64,000 nucleotides of DNA from Heterobilharzia americana (GCA_944470555.2 OX104128.1:59093257-59157256), one strand, 5' to 3'; counted from the stretch's first letter, positions 38,000 to 50,505 are shown. Program-made: numbers and translations. Notes: generated by a model from the sequence alone, not told the origin.

Positions 38000-40770
38000 A
38001 GATGGGGGAGCTATGTTCTCCCCGTTCCTACCCTGATCTGAGGACTATAGTCTTGGCAAAAGCCTGGCCATCACTGGACATCAGTAACATCAGAGCTGGT
38101 ATAGACAGTATGCATCTGTTCAAGATAGACTGGGAACCCAGTGAGGCAGATGGAGTGGGGGTGCTTATGAGTGACCAACTCGAAAGCGATCGAGCCACTG
38201 AAACTCCACTTTGGGGCTCCCGGACTTCATCTTCCGCCACTCTACTGCTAGACACACCAAGTGTATGGTAGGAAAGCCTATAGGACTCTTGCAAGCAACG
38301 TGAAACATGACCGACAACTACTACAGTTAATGTCTGGAGCGGTGTTTACGGGATGTGACCAGGTCATTATGACCGGGGATTTCAATGCCCCAACTCTTAG
38401 TCTTAGGCAGGATAGGGCAGCCTGAAGCCGGGTTTTCGACCTAAAACTTCTCAACACCATCGGAAAGGCCGGTCTGCACGGGAATATTGACGATGATACT
38501 AGCTGGGGGTCGAGTGGAAGACCGTTCAAACTAGACTACCCTCTAGCCAGCGGCCATCTGCCAGCAGAAAACATTCAGGTCCAAACCCACCTCGGCGGCA
38601 GCGATCACAGTGTGGCAGCGTTCTACCTGGTATTCAATAAGCGACTATCATGAGGAGGATCTTGCTATTGTCTTTGCTGTGGCTAGGCAAAATACGTGGA
38701 GGCGAACCAACACCCACCGACAGAGTTATGGCCCTAAGGGTGGAGTGCCTTGCCGGCTGATCAACACTAGGAACCGGTAAGGGATATCACTGAGGGGGCG
38801 ATCTCTGGCAACGTCCCAGAAGTCACAACAGTACCGGAGAAGCGAACATCATGGCCGAAACAAGGCAGCGAACGCCTCTTCAAAGCAAAGGGAAGAGCAC
38901 GGTATAAGTGAAGGAGCCCCAGGAACGTTGGATCAGCGCGTGTATATGGCTCCAAGGAATCGATGTAACATCAGTGTGAGGGGGAACAAGGGGTTGTCTC
39001 TAACGAACATCGCACAGTAGCTCGTGGCGCACCCTGAAAACCAACGCAGGTTCATGACAGAGGAAAAGCCCACTAGCCGGGGCCCCTGTATTCTGAAAAG
39101 CCTGGATGGAGAGAAGTACTCTGGACTGAGGGTCGCCGAAACCTATAGCGCCACGCTTGATTCACAAGTGAAAATACCGTCATCCAACAGAGGTTGACGA
39201 TTGCCCGTGATGCCGTCAGGACTACTCATTGCAGTAGAGTTGCGTGGAATAGAAGAGACTCTTGCTATGATCCCCGAAAAGTTGTCGAAGTTCCGCTCAG
39301 GGACATCGCCAAGACGCGGAGACATCCGGCCATCTGTATCGGAAATGTGTGCGGGTGCCTTATGCGGTCCACTCCGTAATCTGTTCGAACGTCTCTCAGA
39401 CAAACACATGCTATTCTGTCTCCCATCTTCAAAGGAGGGGATGGGCAGATCCTGAAGTTCTACCAACCCATGGCACTTCTACCAGGGCTGTCGGAATTAC
39501 TGGGGAGCCTAGTAGAAGACCACGTTAGGGAGCACCTAGAAAGAAGGAGAGAACGCCAGGTGATGCTAACATGGCTTCAGAAAGGACTGGCTTTGCCCAT
39601 CAAACCTTCCGGCAGCCGGTGGTAACTGGATGGCCAATTAGGACCTCCCAGTTCCTGGTCATGCAATCTTCCCGAATTTCACCGAAGACCTTGGCACAGT
39701 CACATGTACCGTTCTCATTCGCAAAATATCAGGGTCGGGTGTCAAAGGCCAAGTGCTCTCCCGGCTACAGGACCATTTAGACGACGGAGAATTCTGCGCA
39801 GAAGTCAGCGCGGTTTGCCCGGCTTGGGGATATCACTCGTTAGTGTGCCACAAGGTGCGATTCTGGGTCCACTGCTATTCTTTCTTTCTATGAACGATTT
39901 TCCATTGAATCCCGGTCCCCTGATTCTACTTTACGCTGATGGCGTAAAGTTATGGAGGACTGTGACACCCGAAGCGCAATCAAATGTGCTACAAAGTGAT
40001 CTCAGAATGCTTGCAGAATGAGTGGATAATGACCGGCTGGCACGTAGTCTGGATAAATGCCGAACCATGTCGCTCAGTAACCCTGACTCCCAGGAAGTGT
40101 CCTTACCTCATTATGGAATGAAACTTTCTTACACCGCTGTGGGGAAAGACTCGGGACTGAGACTGACTGGCAAGCCAGACGCGAGGTCCACCTACCTAAG
40201 AGGTGTCTTCAGAGCCTACGCAGTGCAGCAGTTCACGAGTAGGCAACCAGGTGCCCTCACCCCGGAGCTCTTCCCGAGACTGCACAAGACCTACGTGCTA
40301 ACCCCGAAACGCCACTGGGCCATCGTATTTGAAAAAAGGAGTGAGCCTCATGGGGAAAGCCCAGAGGTGAGCAACAAAAGGTGTCGTGAGAACGAGGTAA
40401 AAACCCCGTGAGGAGTGGCCGAAAGGCCTAGGGCTTTGCTCTCTTAGTTACTGTAGGTTGCATGGTGACTTGATAACGGTTTATGAAATACTAAGTAATC
40501 CGAGTCACCCGAACAATGGGATCCTGCCGAACAGCCACTGTAGCAATCCTCAAGGTAACTTGGGGAGAACTGCCCACCGAAAGGCGAAAACAAGCGTGCC
40601 TTCATGTTTCTTCTCCATGTGAATTTGCGGCAACTGGAACGTATTGCATTCTACTGCTGCTGTTCCGCCGGTTAACAACTTCAAGAATAGGTAAGGCAGC
40701 TATGCAGCGACTCATGGCTTGATTTGTTCCACCTTGGATACTGACTAGACCGATACAATCTGCCGGCTCC
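38000..40770 (+). pseudogene. CR1-like ORF2 relic (EN-RT)
   Basis: Frames 38,002-38,271, 39,704-40,021 and 40,022-40,411 are separate windows on one broken polyprotein; the last includes LTPELFPRLHKTYVL. Between the EN and RT cores (38,650-39,450) the text is mostly unreadable. The loss of the second Asp in the RT box and many frame breaks make it non-functional. Confidence 0.75.
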
Positions 40771-41190
40771 ACATAACCCAACACAACCGGCCCTCTACCA
40801 AGTCCTTTGTACCGCTACTATCCTCACGAATCTGATTCAACCTTATGCTTCCCAGTAGACGCCTCCTCCAGTTACCAACATATACTAATCGTATTACTAT
40901 CTTCATTCCCATGACCCATCCTATAATCTTACTTGCTCCTTCTCCTCCTTCTGACTCTATGATCTCACACCACTTATCAAAGTTCTCTCTATCACTTCTC
41001 TCGTATGAATTTACCTAGGTTCCCGTTCCCTCCAGTCCCGCTTCCTTTCACCTCGAAGATTTTCCTGCCTTTTCCTCGCGTCTCCTCTCCCCTGCTTTCT
41101 ATGAACATATCTAACTATTTTTACAAACGGTCCGACCAATTGTCTGGTGGCACGACACTCGAGGAACCCATCTGCATCACACTCTTTTGA
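38000..41190 (+). mobile_element. CR1-like element, second family, heavily decayed
   Basis: Plus-strand pieces in order: an endonuclease start (LAKAWPSLDISNIRAGIDSM and LMSDQLESDRATETPLWG at 38,050-38,230), MTGDFNAPTLSLRQDR near 38,370, and LGGSDHSVAAFYLVFNKRL near 38,595. These are followed by a degraded RT (VPQGAILGPLLFFLSMNDFP then LLYADGVKLWRTV at 39,850-39,960) and a post-RT tail to about 40,770. A pyrimidine-rich 3' region follows. The RT catalytic box is YADG instead of YADD. Family distinct from copies A-C. Confidence 0.8.
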
Positions 41191-41814
41191 AAAATCACAC
41201 TACCTACAAATTTAATGAACACCTTATCGTCCACTGGGCTAACCAGAGCTACAGAGGTGAGTGGATAGACCTTGTGCATCAGCATCCACCAAAGACCTGG
41301 AACCGTTCCTCAAGACCTAGAGGCGAGCGTTAAGAAATTGAAAAGTTCTCACCAGCTGGCAAAAAGACATGTGATATTAGGTTTCTGTGAAGCAAAATTA
41401 TTCCGAAGTTTTCTCACGCTTTTCATATTTTTACGTTACGAAACTTGGAGTTACTGAGCTTTTAAATTATGGATTAGAATCCACTTTTGTTTGCCGCAAA
41501 GTTCGTCCTGAAATAGCTGTAATCGTGACAGCTGTGGAAATGAATGATTCACGTCTTGGACAGTCGTCTAACGCAGTTGTAAAGGGTAATTAAATGAATT
41601 CATATTAAAAGCATAGAAACATTAGAAATAACTGCCAATCAATGTATGAATGAAGAATCCAATGAAAAGAATACATATGGATGTTCAGAATACTTGAATA
41701 ATATCTACTTTGTTCAAGTTGGTTAGACACGTTTTTGATATCTTCTGAAAAATTTCCATTTTAATTTGAAAGACAGTTCATGAAGAAAGCTTTTGTTTCC
41801 CAATAGTTAGTTTT
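41191..41814. other. No gene seen
   Basis: Short frames only. Plus-strand 41,387-41,593 contains LLNYGLESTFVCRKVRPEI, which I cannot assign. Composition becomes AT-rich from about 41,400. Confidence 0.35.
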
Positions 41815-42140
41815 TGGCTTCACAGTTAGACCTCACTTGGAATACTGGATTCAGGTGGCTAGCCCTTGCCTAAAAAATTGCTGACGCACTCAAGCGTGTT
41901 CAGAGGATAGGTACTAAGCTTGTGGCAGGCCTTTCGAATCTATCCTATGAGGAGCGACTAGAGCAGCTAAACTTATTCCCACTGTCTTACCGTAGGAAAC
42001 GGGGTGGTCTCATACTGGCCTTTCGTATTCTTAATAAAGACTTCGGTACTGATATGTCCTATCTTTTCACCCCTACTAGGACTGACTACCTCCGAGGGCA
42101 TCACAAGAAAATTCAAAAACCGCGATCGAACCAACTTTAA
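41815..42140 (+). pseudogene. CR1-like post-RT fragment
   Basis: The plus strand reads LKRVQRIGTKLVAGLSNLSY (using the frame after a stop near 41,880), then EERLEQLNLFPLSYRRKRGG and LAFRILN. This is the conserved C-terminal region after the RT of CR1 elements. It directly abuts a minus-strand CR1-like piece at 42,143. Confidence 0.75.
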
Positions 42141-42142
42141 TA

Positions 42143-43950
42143 TTAATGAGCAACTGGAAGGCTCTCTTTTTTTGTGAGCACAGTATCTATTAGTTGGGCA
42201 CTGCTAGCATCACTGTTGAGCGCTTCACAATCGTGATTTACAGAAAAGATTTCACCAAGGTATTCAAATAGGCATTCAGCCTTGGACAAATTAGATTCCG
42301 TCAGACTATCAGACTTTTTATTCGTCACTGGAGAAGGAATTCTACATTTTCTTTTACTCTTTCTTCTAATGAATGCAAACAGCCTTTTAGGACAGTTTTG
42401 ATAATGTCCGCGCACCATACATTAGGTCTGGGGGAATCGCTTTCGTAATCAAACTCATACGTCCGGAAACCGAAATCTGACACTACGTGATCACTGTTCG
42501 CTAACCGAGGGAACTACCATAGATCTATAACCTTTTCATATTGGTGGGTCAAAACCAAATTTAATAACGTCCGCTTGTGTTCCAAATCGTATCGCGTTGC
42601 ACAAGTTACACTTTGAACCGAAACAGATTCTAGTACCGTTAAAAGTAGATTATTTACGAAGCAACTGCCTGAGGCTAAGACTTTAAGTTTCGCCCAGTCT
42701 ATGCGTAGAGCGTTCAGATACCCAACAATCAGGCATCTGTTGCTTCCGACCCAGTTATGTATATGGGTTAACACGAAGTCATTTGAAAAGCGGGATAAGC
42801 TACGGTAAATTACCTCAATAGTAAAGAAGCCTCACTTTGACTTCAGCTCACAATTGATCAGTTCGCATGTACTGTATTCGTGGGATTCTAAAGTGACTGA
42901 TCCTACACAGTTGTCATCACGAACATACAGTTTTACGCCACCACTCTTGAAACCTATAACCCTCTCTGTTCTAACACAGTAAAACCCCGTTAGAAGTGGG
43001 CTAAAATCTCAACGCTTTATTAGCCAGGTTTCAGTAATGGCCACTACATCGGGATCTAGTTCATAGACTGAAGCTCTGTCACTTTATTTGTAACATTTTG
43101 AAAATTGTTGTAGGTTACATCCAGTGTTGAAAGAGTTCTATGGTCCACTCATACAGGCCTTGGAAGAATTATTTCCCAAGACCACGTAACCTGAAAACCT
43201 ACAATTTTAAGATTTCCCCCATTTATTCGCCGAGCGATAGCTTCTTCTCTTTTCACCCGGTTATCGAGATACCATTTTTTTCGGATGCAGATGTCAGAAT
43301 TTAGCAGTTTGGATGCGTTAATCAGGAGTGGATCTTTTTCTTGCTGGCTGCCTCGCATAATCTTTCAAATCTTCCGCTCATCGAGCTTGTCATTCCCCCC
43401 CCCTCTAACTTGACTACTTCGGAGATGTGTACTTCTAGAAACGTTTCAATTAGGACATATCTGAAGGCTGATTTGACCAGCTTCAGATCCTGCGTATGAC
43501 GTGTTGCGGGGTCTTTCTCCACTGACTTACCAACATTCCAGAAGATCACGCTGGAGGTTTATGGGACATCCTTAGATTTCATTTAGTCAGCTTTTGAAGC
43601 CTTCACAATGGGTTTCATAACTCTAGTATTTTCAGTGATAACCTTCGGAGGTCTCTTCGAAGTCTTCATTGAAAAATTCCAGTAGGATTTACTGATCGCC
43701 TTCGTAGCGCTAACATTGTTAACAGAGACGCAGTCTTTCGGTTGATCTTTGGGGATCATAGTTAGTGTGCCAGTCACCCTCGGTTTACTTTTACGTCGGT
43801 TACACGTCAAACCGGTGTACCAACATCGCTTGCTGAATCGGCAGTATGCGATATTAGTCCAGCTTTAGGTTTAATTTTGAACCTGTTTGCAATAACGCTT
43901 GCCAGATCATCTGACGCGACATTGAGTTGACAGTAATTGTCACCATACCA
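42143..43950 (-). pseudogene. CR1-like fragment (ORF1 end plus endonuclease)
   Basis: From right to left on the minus strand there are polar ORF1-like frames (43,810-43,583; 43,549-43,322; 43,358-43,149), then endonuclease text (VGSVTLESHEYSTCELINCE near 42,870, LTHIHNWVGSNRCLIVGYLN at 42,770, with GYLN in place of GDFN). It ends with PKRLFAFIRRKSKRK in the EN-RT linker at 42,370-42,390. It stops at 42,143 against the plus-strand fragment. Many stops; dead. Confidence 0.65.
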
Positions 43951-46546
43951 GTGGTCTTTTGCCCAATAGCATTTCGACAGCTTCTTGAATTAGAGCTGTC
44001 AGAGACTTATAGCAAAAGTCATATAACCAGAGAGAAGCTGGTTTATTTCACCACTTGTGCACGGTTGGTATCAATCAGGTAAAAATTTTGGGGATCCAGC
44101 ATTCATATGCATCCCATTCTATACCTTTTTCAACCGGGAATTTGCAGTTGGGTCGACCTCAGACACGGTTATCTCTAACCAGTACTCTACAGAGACTACG
44201 TTCGTACGTTCATTTTTTACTCTTATGCTATTTTCGCTCTAATGTTGCGATTCGGTTGGAAGGAAAAGAAACTGCAGATGAGGTCTAAAAAGCCATTTCT
44301 TAAAATCCTGTATAAAATGATTAAATTTCCACTTTGTCTGCTACACGACAGAAGGTTCACCTCCTGAAGTCATTATTCATGGATCGAACTGGTTATCACA
44401 CGAGTGGCCGTCTCCTGAACCCTTTTCAGAAGGTTTGAGTCACCTTTCAGACAAGAATTTACTTGTGCGCACACTTTTCTAGTCTAGATCGAACTAAGGA
44501 TGTGTATAAGGCGGTAAACTATCTTTCTACACTTCGTTTTCTGACCTTGACTTTCCTAGACTTGAGAGCTTTTAATAAAGGTATAAAAACATTTTAAAGT
44601 GGACTTATTTGCACTTTACATTTGTGGCCAATTAATGACTGCTTCACTATCCTATTAAACTTTAGAAGACAATGCCTGATGTTTCTCACAGAAGATTTAG
44701 TAACGAAATGCAACTAAAAATCAGCAAACTCACAAATTGCCAAGAACTTAGAAGAATGTTTTTGAGAAAATGGATTCTAACGAAATCGTTAGTGCAGAAA
44801 TACCTAACACCAGGAATATTTGATATTCATGTGTTCACTGCACGTGATATGGAGCAGAACTTGTTAAAACACAAAAATCATATGTGCTAATGACAAAACT
44901 CCTATGGAAAAAATTATTAAGGAAGGCAGAATAAATAAATTGAGGGTAATAGAAATATTCAATACTACAAAGATGTTGAAGAGTTTATACGCCTGCATCA
45001 CTGTAATCAAATTTAGGCCATATCGTTAAAAGTTCAACCCCAGTCATGTGGCCAACATCTTGCTGCACTACTCAAAGCAATAATCAAATCCTTCACCGAC
45101 TAGTGTCAGTAACAACTACTGATGCAGTATTCATGATCTAAGGTGTAGAAAAAAAATACTTCCCAGTTATAGACCTGGAAATACGGAACCATTTTAAGCA
45201 TCATATTATCTCAACTCGGGCTATGAGCGACATTATAAAGATGTTGGAACTTTTTATTCAGTCATTAGTAATAAAAGATGGATCAACTAAAAAGCTGAAG
45301 GTTTTTCGCGGTGTTATTATGCTTCACATCCTATAAATGAATTTCGAAGCAGTCTTTAGGTATAAGCTTGTAACTCACATGCATGTCAGTAACGATGTAG
45401 GTAAACATCTTTGAAAACACTTAACCTCATGATGTCACTAACCTTTATTGGCCTTACTTCACTGTTGTACGGTAAGACAGAGTAAACATGTGTACAGTAA
45501 AATTGTCTTTGACAGATAGTATTAGGGATGCCTATATTGCTTATATTCCATATTTACAGTCTGTGTATATTTGAACTGGTTTATTTCGCGCTCTTTTCCC
45601 GAGCATGGGTCATATTTCGTATGACCTGCTATTGTTCTGATTGGCTCTAGCCTCTTTAGATGTACCAATTATTCCTTGTCCTTCAAGGTTTCTGTAAACT
45701 CTGTGAATGGGGTCCGTTATCACTCATAAACGTTTTCAGCCCGAGATCGTGTAAACTCATATGATTTCCAGTCTTTTGGTTTCTCTTTGCAAATCACTCG
45801 GGCTACATCGTCTCGACCCTCGACTACCAATCGTTAAGTATTTCCATTCGTTCTCACAACTCCGCATCATAACAGATAGTTAGATATTTTTCGGGTACCA
45901 GGATGATAAAAATCTAGTTCCAAGTCGAATTTCTAAATACGAGCTGAAATGTTGTCAGCAGCTACCCTCCAATAAGTGAAATGATTCATTCAATCAGCCA
46001 CTTTAGTCATTATCTATAAATTAGGAATTGCGTTAGATCAGTCTTCCAAAATTGTCTTAAGTTTGACGTAGTAAAACTTCTTAGGATATATACTCAGATT
46101 TTGTGCATAGTACATAGAAGACCTTGTATTTTATTGATATCTCCATCGTACTGGATTATATCACTTGTGTACTTTAGACAGTAAAATGTATTTAGTGTAA
46201 GAGTAACACTTGGTCACTGTGGTAGAGTATAATTACATATTACATTGTTTATTTGAAATGACCAGCCTTCAGTGATACAGCATTATTTACTAGATGATGT
46301 TTCGGGCAAAATTCATTGCTCATATTTATATCAAACGTGTTTATACGAACTTCAAACTCCACTTATATAGTCCAGCAGCTCTTCGTTCTTTATTTCAATG
46401 GTAGTAAAAATTTCAAGACATTTAGAATATATGATGAGTCAATCCTGTTACATGTGCGTTAGACGCTAAATGGTTTACAGTCATACTCTGCCGAATAACA
46501 TTCAGAAAAATGTTATTTTCGATTTTCTAAACGCTGTGAGATTATA
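43951..46546. other. AT-rich region without an identified gene; one coding-like stretch
   Basis: A 72-codon plus-strand frame at 44,672-44,890 (NEMQLKISKLTNCQELRRMF, KSLVQKYLTPGIFDIHVFTA) looks protein-like and is followed by broken text to about 45,340. It may be a decayed gene copy or element piece, but I do not recognise it. The rest shows no signal. Composition drops to AT-rich from about 44,300 and stays so. Confidence 0.35.
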
Positions 46547-46552
46547 TTAAAA

Positions 46553-46736
46553 CTTACTTAAACAATGATTAAACCTGAATAAGACCTCAACTTCTTTCAG
46601 GACATTGGTTATAGTTTGCTTATCAATCTCTCCTTCCATCCATCCAATTAAGTTAATTCCTAATACTGTCGCTTTATCCCACCCCACTGTGTAATTGCGT
46701 CCAGAGCAATGGATGAGCTTTCCTTCCAATTTCTTA
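46553..46736 (-). other. Possible internal exon of an unknown gene
   Basis: The minus-strand open frame reads KLEGKLIHCSGRNYTVGWDK and ATVLGINLIGW, then TITNVLKEVEVLFRFNHCLS, preceded by an AG (GGTAAG) and followed by GTAAGT, a perfect donor. The amino-acid mix is unlike the transposon relics around it. No neighbouring exon was recognised and I do not know the protein. Confidence 0.3.
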
Positions 46737-47748
46737 CCTTATTAGAACCTACTAATCTTTATCTAGCTAATTTTTTGTGCTCGGATAGCCTAATTGATCC
46801 TAGTCAACTACTTTGACCTATGTAATTAACCCCTCAGTTATTACAAACGATTTGGTATACTAAATTATTTTATATAAACTATGATCAAGGTTTGATCTAT
46901 GGCAAATATTTGGCGCTTAGTGAAAGGTTGACATTAGATATGGATTGTATTTGTCTAAGTCACAGCGGGTTTGAAATCAAATAATTCCAACGTTTCATAC
47001 GGAAGTCTGGTCCGAGCTTCTTCAGGGAGATAAGCGAGGTTATTTGTTTAAATGCCACTTCAATACAGTAGCCTTATTGAGAATTCTTCGTAATTCTTCT
47101 GATGTACCTTATTTGTATGGTAACATAGGAGAGGCTTTGAATTCTCTCTCAACTCTGTTACCATTATTACTATTGGTAGTAGAATTGTTATCCATAACAC
47201 CTGTATTACTACTGCTACTGGCTATGTCTTTCTTTCTATTCCTTATAAATTTATTTACAAATTTAGGTGGGTAATTATTGAGACGGAAAGTATTCTTGAT
47301 GTGTGTAATTTGTTGTTATAGATTTTCTGGCCTACCAGTAATCTCTTTTCCTCCCTATCACAGTGAACATTGAACTAAGCCTACTTTAAGTGAGATGGGA
47401 TTAGAGGATTCGAAGTCTAAGTAACGATTCGAATGGGAAGGTTTCCCATATACACTAGTCCCTGTTTTCGTTTAATCTTGATAATGGAATCTTTCTTTAT
47501 CGAATCAACACCAAAAACATCCAGTAGAAATGATTCTGCATCTGCCGTTGACACCACGAGGAAGGAAAAAAATTAGGGCTGTATAAACTCTGTCTCAAAA
47601 GTGATGGAGTTACCTAGTATGAATATGGATAATAAATTGTGTCCGAAACGTTATCTAGTAGATGATACTGTTTCACCGTGTGACATTTTTAATTGACAGG
47701 CTAAGATGAAATTACAATCTACCACAGTACCTAAAGTTTTTTAGGATT
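46737..47748. other. No gene seen
   Basis: AT-rich. The hydrophobic plus-strand frame at 47,044-47,274 is driven by TTA/CTA-type simple sequence. Confidence 0.5.
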
Positions 47749-48083
47749 TGTCCTGGTGCGAACTTGACAGACGCAAAGACTAATCACTAATTATTCGAAC
47801 TTGTTATATACCCACGAATACGAGACCAAGGAAGAACACGATAGCGTAGTCGGATGGAATAGTATATTTGGATGGTTATGCCAAAATACCGATGCGTTCC
47901 AACTAACTGGCTAGAGAGTCGAATACGAGCAATGCAACGTAACACGACAGCGTGCCAAATGGCGAGGATGCTTGACCGGATGCCTTCAGCTTAGCGAGTC
48001 CAGTTAAACTATCAAGGTCAGCATCAATGTCGAAAGTCGTCAAACCCTAGGCTATTGATTTTGGGGAAGTGTATGACGCTACA
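47749..48083. repeat. LTR-like repeat, copy 3 (solo)
   Basis: Starts TGTCCTGG and ends GACGCTACA, 335 bp. No gypsy coding sequence adjoins it, so it is probably a solo LTR left after recombination. No exact flanking duplication found (GGATT left, GTTTA right). Confidence 0.6.
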
Positions 48084-48723
48084 GTTTACTCCTACATATG
48101 TTAGGTGTTGATTGAATAAACAAAGATTCTAAGATCAATCTCTCCGTTCATCTAGCTTCGTTACCCCATCGCACTCACTCAGGCTATAGTGTAATTATGA
48201 ATTAGTGCATGCAGAGCGATAACCGAGTTTTCATCTAAATTACCTGTCTTAGTAGGATTTATCATTGCGTGTTTCGCTTAATTTCTGCACTCTGCTATTC
48301 CGACTGAACTTGATTACCTGTTTTGACCTATATACTTGACCTCACAATCATTACATGGTGTATTTGATAGATTACAATATATTTCTTAATTGACTCTACT
48401 AATCACTTAGCTTACAAAGTTCCTGTATGTGAAGTTTTAGATTTAATTGCCACCCTAGTGTCAGTAGTGTTAACAATCCTACGTAAAATTTCTGATATAT
48501 GAGCAATATGAACAACAAATTCTGCTCGAATCATTGTCATCTAGTGAATAACACTGTATTACTATGGACTGGCTATTTCAAGTAAACAATCGAATACGGA
48601 AAATGTATATGAACCTTTAAAAAGTGTAGGATGAACGGCAGCCAGAGTCACTGTATCCTATAACTGTGTTAATTAAGAACAGTAATAACAAATAATTGTG
48701 GTTATATGAGGTAACAACTAAAC
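48084..48723. other. No gene seen
   Basis: AT-rich spacer with stop codons in all frames and no recognisable repeat. Confidence 0.5.
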
Positions 48724-48888
48724 ATAAGCTTTTATTTCAAGTTGTTATTCATCGAAGACTGACATCAGTTGGAGGAACAAAGGAAACCTGGGAGCACTGG
48801 ACAGCTGTTTCGTCCTAGTCTTCGATGAATAACAACTTGAAATATTTCCAAATCTCCACAACCCCCTCAAAATTTAATAAGCTTTTAT
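48724..48888 (-). mobile_element. Fold-back hammerhead-SINE insertion with 12-bp duplication
   Basis: Direct repeats ATAAGCTTTTAT at 48,724-48,735 and 48,877-48,888 flank the insert. Inside, perfect 27-bp inverted arms (48,734-48,760 and 48,817-48,843) enclose 56 bp that match the 3' half of the hammerhead SINE family (GACATCAGTTGGAGGAAC... GGACAGCTGTTTCGTCC). The arms correspond to the SINE tail. The long copy is on the minus strand; the right arm is a tail-only second copy in the opposite orientation. The ribozyme is incomplete: the CUGA side is missing. Confidence 0.75.
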
Positions 48889-48934
48889 GTTGATATACCA
48901 GTTCCTAGATTGTTTATTAATATAGTATACTCTT

Positions 48935-50298
48935 GCTCCTGTCCACTCCAAGCAAAATATTGTGCCGCATCATCCTGGAGAGACTAAAGGATGCGCTGGA
49001 TTCAAAATTACAACCTGAACAGGCTGGCTGACTGGCTTCAGGAAGAACAAACCATGTGCAGATCAAATTACAACGCTACGCTATGCATCATCATAGAACA
49101 GAGCGTAGAATGGCAGTCAACTCTTTACCTCAACATCATCGATTTTGGAAAGGCCTTCGACAGCGTCAACCGACAAGTAATTTAGCAGGCAGCTGCTTTG
49201 ACACTACGGAATAGCAAAAATCTTTACCAACCTCATTCAACAACTATATGAAGACGCCACATACCAAGTGATCCACAATGGAAAGTTCAGTGATGCCTTT
49301 GAAGTGAAGATAGAAGTAAGATAAGGCTGTCTACTATCACCCATGATCTCCCTGATTGTGGTCGACTGGACTGGATCCTACAGCAAACAGTAAGGAGCTG
49401 TGAGAAGATGGGCATACGCTGGACCGATGAAAAGACACTAGAAGATTTGCATTTCACCAATGATTTGTGCCTAATATCGCACAAACTCGAAGATCTACAG
49501 GCAAATCCAATAAGTTGACGGAAGAGGCAGTGAAGACAGGACTTCAAGTGAATATAGAGAAGACAGAGGTGATGAAGATACCCAACCAACAACATCAACA
49601 ACAAGCACCATTACCGGAGAAGAAAGTTTTCTCTTTCACCTACACCTAATTAGGCAGCATCGTTTCAACTACAGGCAGCGTCACAGATGAGGACGTCAAA
49701 GTCAGCCAGGATCGGAAAGGCAAGACAGGCATTAATTAACCTGAAACCAGTGTGAAGATCTTCTGCACTCAGCATAAAAAACATGATCCGGATTCTCAAC
49801 ACCAATGTCAAGTCAGTGCTTCTGTGTGGTTCAGGAACTTGGCGTATCCCGAAAAGCATTTCCAACAAACTATAGATATTCATCAACAGCTGCCGACTAC
49901 GCTAAATCGATAGTGAAGATTAGATCAGGAGGCCAGAAAGAATAAGCGACAAGGAACTCACTCTGGCAACGAACCAACCAAGAACCTATCACCCATCAAA
50001 TATACAGAGGAAGAGAGTTGAGATGGAATGGATTGGGCATGCACTGAGAAGGTTGACTGGAGACATCACGCGCCACGTCAGGCCCTCGAGTGGAATCCAA
50101 AGGGGAAATGACGAGTTGGGCGTCCAAGGCGACGGTGATATGGAGGAGATCATGTGAGGAAGAAATGAGAGTTTCTGAGTAGTCGTGGAGCCATGTTCAA
50201 AAGACTGTAGAGAAGAGAGTGTAAGGGAGACGTTCTACTGAAGCCCTATGTTTCACTAGGAACCCAAGGGAAAAATAATAATGATAATAATAGTAAAT
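48935..50298 (+). mobile_element. SR2-like RTE, 5'-truncated and decayed
   Basis: Plus-strand text parallels the RT and C-terminal part of the element at 57,295-60,535: ILERLKDALDSKL-like start, LYLNIIDFGKAFDSVNRQVI (motif A), HFTNDLCLISHKLEDLQ (motif C, FADD changed to FTND), LTEEAVKTGLQVNIEKTEVM, then the end with TRNPREK and an ATAATAATGATAATAATAG tail. Catalytic loss and several frame breaks show it is old. Confidence 0.82.
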
Positions 50299-50384
50299 AC
50301 TTACTAAACAAAATTCAGTGACGAAAATAAAACTCCAATGAAGTTGCATGTGTTTGTATATTTATATGGTGTTGCCTGTATGTA

Positions 50385-50505
50385 ACGATCGGTCCCGGGT
50401 TCCAGTCTTAGTAGGAACAATACCGCTCACTGAGAGTTAGGTACATCAAGCTGACGAGCCTTAAATAGAAGGAAACACGCATCTTGAATTCCACTGCTAT
50501 GTGTT
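50385..50505 (+). mobile_element. Smalpha-type hammerhead SINE
   Basis: A tRNA-like B-box (GGGTTCCAGTC) is followed by the hammerhead segment and the ATTCCACTGCTA motif typical of schistosome hammerhead repeats. The 5' end is uncertain. Confidence 0.7.
50444..50490 (+). ncRNA. Hammerhead ribozyme, altered stem I and short stem II
   Basis: Core CTGACGA and GAAA are present. Stem I reads ATCAAG against CTTGAA, so the usual CCAG/CTGG core is replaced by CAAG/CTTG with pairing kept. Stem II is CTT/AAG followed by GAAAC, one base shorter than usual. Activity is uncertain. Confidence 0.65.

Noticed and set aside
41815..43950. Twin-priming insertion of one CR1 element
   Set aside because: In twin priming the 3' part ends at the tail on the outer side; here the 3' coding part would point into the junction.
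47044..47274. Hydrophobic small membrane protein
   Set aside because: The Leu/Val-rich frame comes from TTA/CTA-like simple sequence; no family motif or splice context.
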